Of a stretch of 64,000 nucleotides of DNA, positions 52,185 to 62,271 are shown in pieces; the first letter of the stretch is position 1; every line of letters starts with the position of its first letter. This DNA is from Natrinema versiforme (GTDB lineage Archaea; Halobacteriota; Halobacteria; Halobacteriales; Natrialbaceae), in NCBI RefSeq assembly GCF_005576615.1, contig NZ_CP040330.1:1674001-1738000 (forward strand), written 5' to 3'. The translations under genes and the position numbers were made by a program. The notes below the pieces were generated by a model, which was given only the letters and a program-made list of their open reading frames with translations, made no database searches and was not told the origin of the DNA.

Positions 52185-52976
52185 TCAGTCCGAGAGCCCG
52201 CCGTCGGCGGCGAGTCCCGGGAGATCGCCGGGACACGATGACGCACGCGGTCGGTAGTCACAGCACCGGCCGGGGTAGTAGCGCCGGGCGAGGACCCTCG
52301 CGGCGTTGAAATCTGCGGTCACGGTGTCGACGTGGCAGTCCGAATTCACGCATCGAACGGTCGTGTTCAGTTCTCGAGTCCCGAGCACGCCGCAGGCGTG
52401 ACACTCCTGCGTGGAGTACGCTTCGGGCACTGTCGTCACCGGGAGTCGGTACTCGGCGGCGACGGCTCGCAGCCGCAGGTGTGCCGCGGCGAGGAGCCAC
52501 GTGGAGCCTCGATGTGCGTCGGGGTCGGTGAGCCACGCCCACAGGTCGGGCCGGTAGTGGCTGTCTTCGGTGACCAGCACTGGGTCGTCGTAGGCGGTCG
52601 CGTACTCGCAGACCGTTCGCGCGGCGGCGTCGAGTGCCGCGACGAGGGCGTCGCAGCGCTGCTGGACGTAGGCGGCGATCGTCGTCCGGTCGTACGAACT
52701 GGCGAGCAAGGCGGCGGTCTCGAGTCGGAGGTCGTCGAGGCGTTGGCAAAGGTCGTCGCCACAGACCGCGTGCGCGCCCCGCCAGTCCGGGAGGTCGATC
52801 GGGCAGGCCGTGTAGAGGTTGTACTCGCCGACGTCGACGCCGATCGCCGTTTCCGCGCGGTCACACATTGGGATCACCGCGAGTGGCAGCGGCGCGTTCG
52901 GACTGCAGCGATGCGTCTCTCGCGTCGGGACCTTGAAGGTCCCGTGAACTGTCAGTGGACATGGCTTGCGTCCCAT
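52185..52976 (-). CDS. Compact TnpB-like (IS200/IS605-type) protein with RuvC and zinc-ribbon residues
   Basis: 263 residues, shorter than ordinary TnpB (about 370-420). It keeps the RuvC-like acidic triad: Asp48 in AIGVDVGEYNLYT, Glu137 in VLVTEDSHYRPD and Asp222 in TVTADFNAARVLA, plus the four-Cys ribbon (Cys192, Cys195, Cys209, Cys214: ECHACGVLG ... CVNSDC). The normal N-terminal wedge/REC region is absent; only about 45 residues precede the first Asp. No TnpA, no clear left/right IS ends found. It could be a decaying insertion-sequence gene or a domesticated nuclease. GC-rich like the chromosome, so it has been resident for long. Confidence 0.7.
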   Translation of the reverse strand: MGRKPCPLTVHGTFKVPTRETHRCSPNAPLPLAVIPMCDRAETAIGVDVGEYNLYTACPIDLPDWRGAHAVCGDDLCQRLDDLRLETAALLASSYDRTTIAAYVQQRCDALVAALDAAARTVCEYATAYDDPVLVTEDSHYRPDLWAWLTDPDAHRGSTWLLAAAHLRLRAVAAEYRLPVTTVPEAYSTQECHACGVLGTRELNTTVRCVNSDCHVDTVTADFNAARVLARRYYPGRCCDYRPRASSCPGDLPGLAADGGLSD

Positions 52977-53191
52977 GGCTACGCGAGCCGCGCGGACCCG
53001 GTGTTAGGGGCACCAGTCCGCATTTTCCGAGGGTTATACGGACGGTCAGGTCCGCGTGTAGCTCGCGTTACTTACCCAGTATCACCTCCTCCAAAATAAA
53101 TATTCGGACTGTTTAGCACAGTATCTCAGACAATATCATCCGACAAAGAACCGCGTTCGAATCAACTAAATGTCGATTCTCCCTTTCAACG

Positions 53192-53452
53192 ATGATGAGA
53201 CAACCGGGAGAATGGATGCAGCTCCCTACGGATAATTTCATTCTCGAAGCTCTCGATAAGGGTCTCGAGATCGGCCCCACAGCTATCGCGCGGAACATCG
53301 ACAAATCACAGAGTACCGTTCACGAGCGGCTTCGTGTCCTTATCAAGTACGGACTCGTCGAGAAGGTTGACGACGGCTACTACACGATCACTGACGCCGG
53401 TCACGCCTATCTCGAGGGCGAGATTGACGCGAGCGAACTTGAACCGGAGTAA
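53192..53452 (+). CDS. Small winged-helix DNA-binding protein (86 aa)
   Basis: 86 residues (ATG 53192 or 53195). PTDNFILEALDKGLEIGPTA, IARNIDKSQSTVHERLRVLI, KYGLVEKVDDGYYTITDAG, then an acidic tail. This is the PhiH1-repressor-like or ArsR-type winged helix common in haloarchaeal viruses and islands. It is encoded at the edge of the AT-rich islet (53.5-54.95 kb) and is a candidate regulator of it. TATA-like AAATAAATATTC is 90-100 nt upstream. Confidence 0.8.
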   Translation: MMRQPGEWMQLPTDNFILEALDKGLEIGPTAIARNIDKSQSTVHERLRVLIKYGLVEKVDDGYYTITDAGHAYLEGEIDASELEPE

Positions 53453-53550
53453 TGGGGAGCACGAACGATCTAGCCTGCGTTCCCCTGGTTTGTTTTCATC
53501 TCCACCTAGCTCAAAATAGATCGTCGGATAGTCCAGTCCCACTTATTCCA

Positions 53551-53754
53551 TCATGTAGTCTTTCGCATTGTTAGTGCCAGTTCTAGAAGTGTGATGAAAA
53601 CGTACGCATATATAATCGTCATAATTATATCCAATACTCCATTTGTTATTCCAATTGATGGGTTTATGATATCAGATACTGTCAGAGCAATTGTCATTCC
53701 CACTATATAGGCTACTGTTCTCCTTGACCAAAATTTTCTCCTGTCTGATCTCAT
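53551..53754 (-). CDS. Small membrane protein, two predicted helices (67 aa)
   Basis: From ATG 53754: basic N-terminus MRSDRRKFWSRRT, hydrophobic segment VAYIVGMTIALTVSDII, loop, second segment IIMTIIYAYVFITLLELALT, ending RKTT. The upstream in-frame start 53784 would be TTG and is less likely. Strongly AT-rich codons set it apart from neighbours. It follows the Tat-exported protein gene (minus strand, 168 nt between stop and start). Small two-helix membrane proteins next to secreted toxins often act as immunity factors (inference only). Confidence 0.65.
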   Translation of the reverse strand: MRSDRRKFWSRRTVAYIVGMTIALTVSDIINPSIGITNGVLDIIMTIIYAYVFITLLELALTMRKTT

Positions 53755-53898
53755 AGTATCTATTTTGTTTATTCTGTCATACAATTAATGTTTTGACTGG
53801 CTTCTAGACCAGCCGTAAATGGCGTTCAACTTCGTTAAATATATAGGTATATTAATTATTAGTATATGACATCCAACCAGACCAATTATGATCAGTGT

Positions 53899-53914
53899 AT
53901 TAGTTTGAACTAAT
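53899..53914. promoter_or_regulatory. Inverted repeat downstream of the Tat-protein gene
   Basis: ATTAGTT-N2-AACTAAT, perfect 7-bp arms, 9 nt downstream of the stop codon of the gene at 53923-54768 and upstream of the 67-aa gene. Could be a terminator-like hairpin or an operator for the downstream gene. Confidence 0.5.
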
Positions 53915-53922
53915 GAATGTGC

Positions 53923-54768
53923 CTAATAGAGATCACAATCCCCATGTCCAGGCTTTGTTATAACTTCAACGAGTCCACTTTTACCTGGTTTCCAGGGTCC
54001 AAGACCGTAGCCACCAGAGATCATCTTCTTTGATCCAAGTTTATAGTTGAAGTCATAATCATAGTAACCAATTGTGAGTGAATTACCGACTAAGTCACCG
54101 GCCACTGCTCCAACAATAATATCCACAGTTTTACTTCCGAAGATAGTCGAAAGTGCTCCAGATCCAGACGCAGCTAATGCTCCTAGAATAGCTGCAGTAA
54201 TAGCTGATTTCGAGGCTTCAGCAACCATGTCATTAAATTTCATTGAAGTCCCACTCACCCAATGATGATTGCAATCGTTTTTACAGTCTTTGTCTCCTTG
54301 TTTTTTTCTAATATAATATTCTGTCTTTTCAACAATTTCAGGAGTGTCAGCCTGTTTCTCTATAGCAGACCGGATTTGCTTGTCATGTGCTAATGCAAAC
54401 TGTTTAGCTTGTCTGTTATCACTATTTGTGTCTCTTTGAGCGATGTTTTTAGACTGGTGATGCGGATCAGTGTCTTCAGAATTCGCCGATTCTTTCGTCA
54501 CTTGGGTCTCATACCTGTCCTTTTTTATACTATTAACTTTCCTACTGCCAATTTCTTCATCTCCATCCACTTCGTCAACCTTCACCGCCCCAGTTTTCTT
54601 ATCAACAATGGTTAGGTATATTTCCGACGCTATCTCAACTACAAATCCCTCATATCGGCTCGCATCTTCAGTTGAAAAGCTTTCAGAACCTCTTGCGGAA
54701 ACAGCGATTGGAACTCCTGCAGCAGCGATACTTCCTGTTGTTGCTCTAATTATTGTTCGTCGGTTCAT
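53923..54768 (-). CDS. Tat-exported protein with hydrophobic Gly/Ala-rich domain, halocin-like candidate (281 aa)
   Basis: From ATG 54768: twin-arginine signal MNRRTIIRATTGSIAAAGVP with a probable cleavage near Ala25, then a charged segment (residues about 30-180) with Ser/Asp/Lys, a cysteine pair (Cys162, Cys166) in DCKNDCNHHW, a hydrophobic Ala/Gly-rich region at 183-229 (TAAILGALAASGSGAL, VDIIVGAVAGDLVGN), and a Tyr/Gly-rich end (GYYDYDFNYKLGSKK, GGYGLGPWKPGKSG) with Cys278. There is no lipobox. The size and the order 'Tat signal, spacer, small hydrophobic C-terminal peptide' recall the halocin C8 precursor, but the Cys pattern does not match C8. Not a recognised family. Encoded on AT-rich DNA with a promoter (TATA 54821-54828). 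Confidence 0.7.
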   Translation of the reverse strand: MNRRTIIRATTGSIAAAGVPIAVSARGSESFSTEDASRYEGFVVEIASEIYLTIVDKKTGAVKVDEVDGDEEIGSRKVNSIKKDRYETQVTKESANSEDTDPHHQSKNIAQRDTNSDNRQAKQFALAHDKQIRSAIEKQADTPEIVEKTEYYIRKKQGDKDCKNDCNHHWVSGTSMKFNDMVAEASKSAITAAILGALAASGSGALSTIFGSKTVDIIVGAVAGDLVGNSLTIGYYDYDFNYKLGSKKMISGGYGLGPWKPGKSGLVEVITKPGHGDCDLY

Positions 54769-54820
54769 AACCACCTAATACTATATTCTCGAAGTACATA
54801 ATACTACCTAGATCACCTCA

Positions 54821-54828
54821 TATATAAA
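54821..54828 (-). promoter_or_regulatory. TATA box of the Tat-exported protein gene
   Basis: Minus strand TTTATATA, about 55 nt upstream of ATG 54768, so a leader of some 28 nt. AGGTGG directly before the ATG can act as ribosome binding site. Confidence 0.65.
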
Positions 54829-54835
54829 TACTATC

Positions 54836-54849
54836 AGATTATCTAATCT
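54836..54849. promoter_or_regulatory. Inverted repeat immediately upstream of the Tat-protein TATA box
   Basis: AGATTA-N2-TAATCT, perfect 6-bp arms, starting 8 nt upstream of the TATA element. Typical activator/upstream-operator position. Confidence 0.5.
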
Positions 54850-55272
54850 TTGTTACCTATCATATCGTCTGTTTGGGTATACACAGTCGACGTAGGCGGG
54901 AAATTTCACGTCGTTATTTTCTCCCCCTATCGTGTAGAATTAACTAAACGCTACGTGTGCTGTCTTGACAGCCGACACTGCCGGCTCCAATGGAGGTCTA
55001 CGTAGACCACCACCTGCTCGGGGAGCAATTCAACGACACCTCGTTGAAGAGTGTGTTGGAAATTTGTTTACAACGGGTAGAAGACAGTGTTCGTTGGCGG
55101 TGATTTTTCCTGAACTACAGAGCGTGGAGACCGAGTCCCGTCGACACACCACCTTCAAGAACCTCGAGAATCCGTCGGAGGCCTCTATCCAGCCTGCTGA
55201 AGAAACTGCACCAACGAGCGCCGCTATCACACAATCACAAAACCGAAGCACCCGCTAGCCGTCGCTCCACCC
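54850..55272. other. Gene-poor region between the AT-rich islet and the CHY protein gene
   Basis: 423 bases. Composition returns from AT-rich to moderate at about 54,950. A perfect 14-bp palindrome GGTCTACGTAGACC occurs at 54995-55008. A 97-codon frame (54965-55258) has no recognisable domain and atypical composition. Possibly the remnant of an insertion; nothing firm. Confidence 0.45.
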
Positions 55273-55623
55273 GTGCAATCAATCAACGACCACGACATCC
55301 ATGGTGTCGCAGTCGGTCCGGAAACGCGGTGTGCCCACTACGACACCGACCGCGACGTGGTCGCGTTCAAATTCGCCTGCTGCGAGCGTTACTACCCCTG
55401 TTTTCGCTGCCACGAGGAATCGACGGCCCACGAGGCCGTGCCGTGGCCGCGCGGGCGGTTCGACGAGCCGTCCGTGCTCTGTGGCGTCTGCGGAACCGAA
55501 CTCACCGCTCCCGACTACCGCGCGGCCGACTACAGCTGTCCGACCTGTGACGCCCCGTTCAATCCCGGTTGTGCGAACCACGCGGAACTGTACTTCGAGA
55601 CGGCCGATTCGGACTCGGAGTGA
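55273..55623 (+). CDS. CHY zinc finger protein
   Basis: 116 residues from GTG 55273. The CHY-type Cys/His series is visible: GVAVGPETRCAHYDTDRDVV, ACCERYYPCFRCHEE, LCGVCGTEL, CPTCDAPFNPGCANHAEL. Three zinc ions are usual for this fold. The N-terminal IHGVAVGPETRCAHY is the family signature. Role in haloarchaea unknown; in other organisms CHY fingers act in protein quality control and redox partnering. Confidence 0.9.
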   Translation: MQSINDHDIHGVAVGPETRCAHYDTDRDVVAFKFACCERYYPCFRCHEESTAHEAVPWPRGRFDEPSVLCGVCGTELTAPDYRAADYSCPTCDAPFNPGCANHAELYFETADSDSE

Positions 55624-55653
55624 GAACTGACTCGAGAGAAACTGCAAACAGCG

Positions 55654-57072
55654 TCAGTCGTCGGCCGGAGCCGGCTGCGAGTCAGCCTCTGCTGCCGGCT
55701 CGTCGCGCAGCGCCGCCTCGACCCGTGCGGGCAGTTGGTTGACGATCGATCGGCCGTCCTTCTTGCGGACGACCAGCCCGTCCTCCTCGAGCGCGGCGAG
55801 GTGATGGGACACCGTACTCGGGTCGCGCTCGAGTTCGTCCGCGAGCCGGCCGTTGTGCGCCGCTCCGAGGTCGGACAGCACCTCGAGCACGTCGCGTTTG
55901 GCCGGCTCCGCGAGGGCGGCCCGGAGTTCGGCGTCCGTCTCCTCGAGGAAGTACCGGCGCTTCCCGTTGCGCTTGAGCGCGGTGACCAGGTCCTCGTCCT
56001 CGAGAATCCGGACGTGATAGCGGACCGTCGAGAGGGGGATGTCGGCCCGGTCGCTGACCCGCGAGAGGTAACAGCCGGGGTCGGCCTCGATCGTCTCGTA
56101 GATCGCCCGGCGGCGGTCGTGCTCGAGCGGGTCGGAATCGTCGTACTGGCTGTACCTGAACAGCGGGAGGACCTTCCAGAGGTCCGTCCCGGCCCGCCGG
56201 AGCGATTCTACGTTGCGGAACTCGCTGAGCCAGCCGGCCGACGCCGCGCCCGCGCTCCCGGCGGCTCCGGACGCGCCGCCGCCCGCCGCCGCACTGCCGG
56301 CCGCCGCGCCGGAGGCGGTGATCGCTCCCAGCATCCCAACTAGCACCGCGTCGGTCGCCGTCTCGGTGGGACTGGGCATCTCGGACGCGTCGGCTCCGTC
56401 GCCGTTGCCGCCCCCGGTGCTCGCGTTGTCGGCTGCGGACTCGCTCTCGCTCGCGCTGTCGACACCGTTGTCGCCGTCGTTGCCGTCGGAACTCGAGGAC
56501 CGGCCGTCGACGCCGGCTTCGGCCTCGAGCGAGGCGTTGCGCCCGGTTTCGTTGAAAGTGGTATCGACGAGATCCTCGGTTTCGTCGACCGCCTCGGTTG
56601 CGTTCGAGACGGTTTCGTCGACCGCGTCTCCCGTTTCGTTGACTGTCCCGTCGACCGCATCGGTCCCGCTCGAGGCGGTCTCATCGACCGTCTCGGTCGT
56701 CTCGTTGACGGTCGCGTCGATCGCACCGTCGGAGCCGTCCCCGTCGGTCGTCGCGTTCTCGAGTTCGTCCGTCGTGCGATCGGTCGTGCCTTCGACCGTA
56801 TCGGTGGTGCCGTCGGTGGTATTTTCGACGGCACCGGTCGTGTTGTCGGTCGTCTCCGCGACGGTATCCGTCGTTTCGTCGGTCGCGTCCTCGAGCGTCC
56901 CCGTCGTCCCGTCGGTCTCGAGGGAGTCGCTGATCGAGGCCGCAGCCGTACCCGTCAGTGCCGGTTCGGCACTCGACGCTCCCGCCGCGACACCCGCGAG
57001 CCCGCCGCCGAGGATCGTCACGGCGAGGAGGCAGGCGACCGCGCGCGTTCCGATCGACGATTCCCGTTCCAT
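55654..57072 (-). CDS. Membrane-anchored winged-helix regulator with Thr/Asn-rich extracellular region
   Basis: 472 residues. N-terminal signal/first helix (AVACLLAVTILGGGLAGVAA, residues about 10-29), a long Thr/Asp/Glu repeat region with NTT/NAT/NET sequons (about 40-190), an Asp/Ser-rich part to 230, a hydrophobic Ala/Gly segment (AVLVGMLGAITASGAAAG and following, about 240-285), then two winged-helix units: YETIEADPGCYLSRVSDRAD with STVRYHVRILEDEDLV, and AKRDVLEVLSDLGAAHNGRL with PSTVSHHLAALEEDGLV. Probable one-component membrane regulator: outer sensor, inner DNA-binding domain. Topology is inferred from hydrophobicity. Divergent from mutS. Confidence 0.8.
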   Translation of the reverse strand: MERESSIGTRAVACLLAVTILGGGLAGVAAGASSAEPALTGTAAASISDSLETDGTTGTLEDATDETTDTVAETTDNTTGAVENTTDGTTDTVEGTTDRTTDELENATTDGDGSDGAIDATVNETTETVDETASSGTDAVDGTVNETGDAVDETVSNATEAVDETEDLVDTTFNETGRNASLEAEAGVDGRSSSSDGNDGDNGVDSASESESAADNASTGGGNGDGADASEMPSPTETATDAVLVGMLGAITASGAAAGSAAAGGGASGAAGSAGAASAGWLSEFRNVESLRRAGTDLWKVLPLFRYSQYDDSDPLEHDRRRAIYETIEADPGCYLSRVSDRADIPLSTVRYHVRILEDEDLVTALKRNGKRRYFLEETDAELRAALAEPAKRDVLEVLSDLGAAHNGRLADELERDPSTVSHHLAALEEDGLVVRKKDGRSIVNQLPARVEAALRDEPAAEADSQPAPADD

Positions 57073-57214
57073 CCCGGTCGTCCGACCATCTGTGATCGAT
57101 CGTAATACGCTTTTTCCGTTTCCTGACAGTCACGCAACTTGAGAAGCGCGGCCTCGAGCCGGCAGTGGGGCCGATCCAGCAAGGTATTTCAGCGCCGGGC
57201 GGCCGAATTCGAGT

Positions 57215-60025
<2,811 letters not shown>

Positions 60026-60663
60026 TCGGTCGGCGACCGGATGCACGGAGTCTCCGCCGGTTCAGACAGCGACTTTCGATACACGAGTAGATCGAACGGT
60101 TCCTCGAACGCCTCGACGGTCTCGCGCCACACTCCTTCGAATCCGTTCGCCTCGTAAAGCCCGCGAGCCGCGGTCTGTTTCGCCATGGTGTCGAGGACGA
60201 TCTCCGTATAGCCACGCGCTCGAGCGCGCTCCTCGAGGGCCGTGTAGAGCCGCTGGCCGTCGCCTCGCCGCTGATAGTCCGGATCGACCCGCATTCGGGT
60301 CAACACGGCCGCCGACGGCGGGAGTTCATCCACGAACTGTTCGAGGTAATGATCGTCCTCGGTCGGCCGAACCGCACCCGTTGCGATGATCCGCCCGCGG
60401 ACCTCTCCAACGAGGAACTCGCCGCCGCTCTCGAGATAGATTTCAGTGACTCGCTCGAGGTCGGTGTCGGAGACGCCCTCGAGGCGGGCACTGACGTCTC
60501 GCATGGCCGTCTTGTTGAGTTCTCGAACTCGGGGGCCGTCGTCCGGGCGATAGCGACGGCAGGTCAGTACAGCACCCATCTTAACCAGTGTAATATGTCT
60601 GTAAAAAACGGTGGTGGAGATTCCCGGCACAACACACAACTGGGGCCGTGACGAGATGCTCGT

Positions 60664-60807
60664 ATGACATATCGATCGACGATCGGCTGGTCGCTCATCA
60701 CCTCGGGTATCGTCACGCTGTTGCTCGCGTTCCTGCCGGGCGATTCGCTGTGGTGGGGGATCAGCCTCCTGATCTTGGGGATCGTGATATTCGTGGGTCG
60801 GCGGTAG
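60664..60807 (+). CDS. Small membrane protein (47 aa, two predicted helices)
   Basis: ATG 60664 to TAG 60805-60807: MTYRSTIGWSLITSGIVTLL LA... (quoted in part), loop PGDSLWWG, then ISLLILGIVIFVGRR. Two hydrophobic segments with charged ends, a size typical of haloarchaeal micro-proteins. Preceded by GACGAGATGCTC and starts 85 bases from the divergent GNAT start. Function unknown. Confidence 0.6.
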   Translation: MTYRSTIGWSLITSGIVTLLLAFLPGDSLWWGISLLILGIVIFVGRR

Positions 60808-60901
60808 CCGGTCTCCCGGCTCGCCGGCGTGACCGCGCCTGTAAGATTATTCTATCTGGCCGGCGAACTCCCGAGACGAGCCTCACACGGTGGTGATCGA
60901 A

Positions 60902-61357
60902 ATGGGTGACCTCACGCTCAAGAGCCCCGCATTCGACGACGGCGAACGCATCCCCGAGACGTACGGCTACACGGACGCGAACGTCAACCCGCCGCTCGAG
61001 ATCGACGGCGTCCCGGACGACGCCGAATCGCTCGCGCTGATCGTGGACGATCCGGACGCGAAAGAACCCGCCGGGAAGGTCTGGGATCACTGGGTCGTCT
61101 GGAACGTCCCGCCCGAGACGGCGACGATTCCGGAAGACTGGGACGCCGCGGACGCGTCCGAAGGGACGAACGACTTCGGCGATCACGGCTACGGCGGTCC
61201 GAACCCACCGGACACGGAACACACCTACCGGTTCGAACTGTACGCGCTGGATACGACGCTCGAGCTCGGACCCGACGCCGACGCGGACGACCTCGAGTCG
61301 GCGATCGAGGGCCACGTGCTCGCGCAGACGCGGCTCGAGGGAACGTATCCGGCCTGA
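60902..61357 (+). CDS. YbhB/YbcL family Raf kinase inhibitor-like (PEBP) protein
   Basis: 151 residues from ATG 60902. PEBP fold: SPAFDDGERIPETYGYTDAN, NPPLEIDGVPDDAESLALIV, DDPDAKEPAGKVWDHWVVWN (the conserved DPDA and H-W anion pocket), YGGPNPPDTEHTYRFELYAL, and the C-terminal EGHVLAQTRLEGTY. Soluble; phosphatidylethanolamine or small-ligand binding is the family theme, and the role in archaea is unknown. GTG 60890 would add four residues; ATG is preferred. Confidence 0.9.
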   Translation: MGDLTLKSPAFDDGERIPETYGYTDANVNPPLEIDGVPDDAESLALIVDDPDAKEPAGKVWDHWVVWNVPPETATIPEDWDAADASEGTNDFGDHGYGGPNPPDTEHTYRFELYALDTTLELGPDADADDLESAIEGHVLAQTRLEGTYPA

Positions 61358-61401
61358 GCCAGAGAATCGACGAGGTCGCCGAGACGAGAACTGCGACGAA
61401 C

Positions 61402-62145
61402 TCACTCGGCCGGCGGCTCGAGCGAGACGAACTCGAGGCCGTGGTCGGCCAGCAGCCGGCTCGCGCGGTCGGTCACCGAGGGGGCGACCAGAATCCCGCG
61501 CACGGCGGCGTCGGCGTGGAGGTCGCGCTCGAGCGCGTCGACGTAGCGCCGAAGCTGGCCCACTGCGTCGGGGCCGACCCGCCGGCGCTTCAGTTCGACG
61601 ACGACCGCCCGGCCTGCGGAGTCCTCGCCGTAGATGTCGACCGCACCCGCGGGCGTGTCGCGCTCGGTCGCCAGCGGCGTAAACCCGGTCTCGAGCAGCG
61701 CGGGCTCCTCGAGGATCCGCTGGCGGAGGTCCTCCTCGGTGCCGACGAGCGCGAGTTCGTTGTCGTCGGAGCCGGAAAACGCCGACACCTGCAGCACCTC
61801 CCGAAACCGAACGCACAGCCGCTCGTCCGGCGTCGACCGCAGGCTCTCGAGGACGAGCGCGCCGTCCTCACAGGAGACCTCGTGGTCACAGCCCGGCGGC
61901 TGCCAGTTGACCGGCTGCTGGCCCTCGTCGGTGTGGACCAGCGCCGCGCCGTCGGGCTTGAGCATGACGTGGCGATCGCCCGCCTCGAGACGGCTCGAGG
62001 CCCGCCCCTCGTAGTCGACAGTACAGCGGCCGTAGGCGGTCACGATCGCGTCGCGATCGATCCCGCGTGCGATCACGTCGCGGGCGGCCGTCGGCGTTGG
62101 TCCCTGTAGGGTTTCCGTTCGCTGGCCGTACTCTGAATCCGTCAC
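61402..62145 (-). CDS. nucS: Endonuclease NucS / EndoMS (mismatch-specific)
   Basis: 247 residues. N-terminal dimerisation/ssDNA-binding barrel (CTVDYEGRASSRLEAGDRHV, HTDEGQQPVNWQPPGCDH), C-terminal RecB-like nuclease with Asp170 (AVDIYGED), Glu184-x-Lys186 (VVVELKRRRV) and Gln197 (VGQLRRYVD). These are the PD-(D/E)xK residues of Pyrococcus NucS/EndoMS, an enzyme that makes double-strand breaks at certain mismatches. Lies 2.4 kb from mutS with no shared operon. Convergent with the PEBP gene. Confidence 0.94.
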   Translation of the reverse strand: MTDSEYGQRTETLQGPTPTAARDVIARGIDRDAIVTAYGRCTVDYEGRASSRLEAGDRHVMLKPDGAALVHTDEGQQPVNWQPPGCDHEVSCEDGALVLESLRSTPDERLCVRFREVLQVSAFSGSDDNELALVGTEEDLRQRILEEPALLETGFTPLATERDTPAGAVDIYGEDSAGRAVVVELKRRRVGPDAVGQLRRYVDALERDLHADAAVRGILVAPSVTDRASRLLADHGLEFVSLEPPAE

Positions 62146-62271
62146 TGGACGGCCCTAGCGCGGGGACGGACAAAAGGTGCCCGCTGTCGGGCGGATACCG
62201 TCGGGACGCGCCGCGCTCGAGGCGAACCCAACGCAGAAGGTATATTTTCGTTCGTCCCTGCGTCAGAGACG

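Noticed and set aside
54965-55258. 97-codon plus-strand frame after the AT-rich islet
   Set aside because: No motif or ribosome binding site; possibly degenerate DNA.
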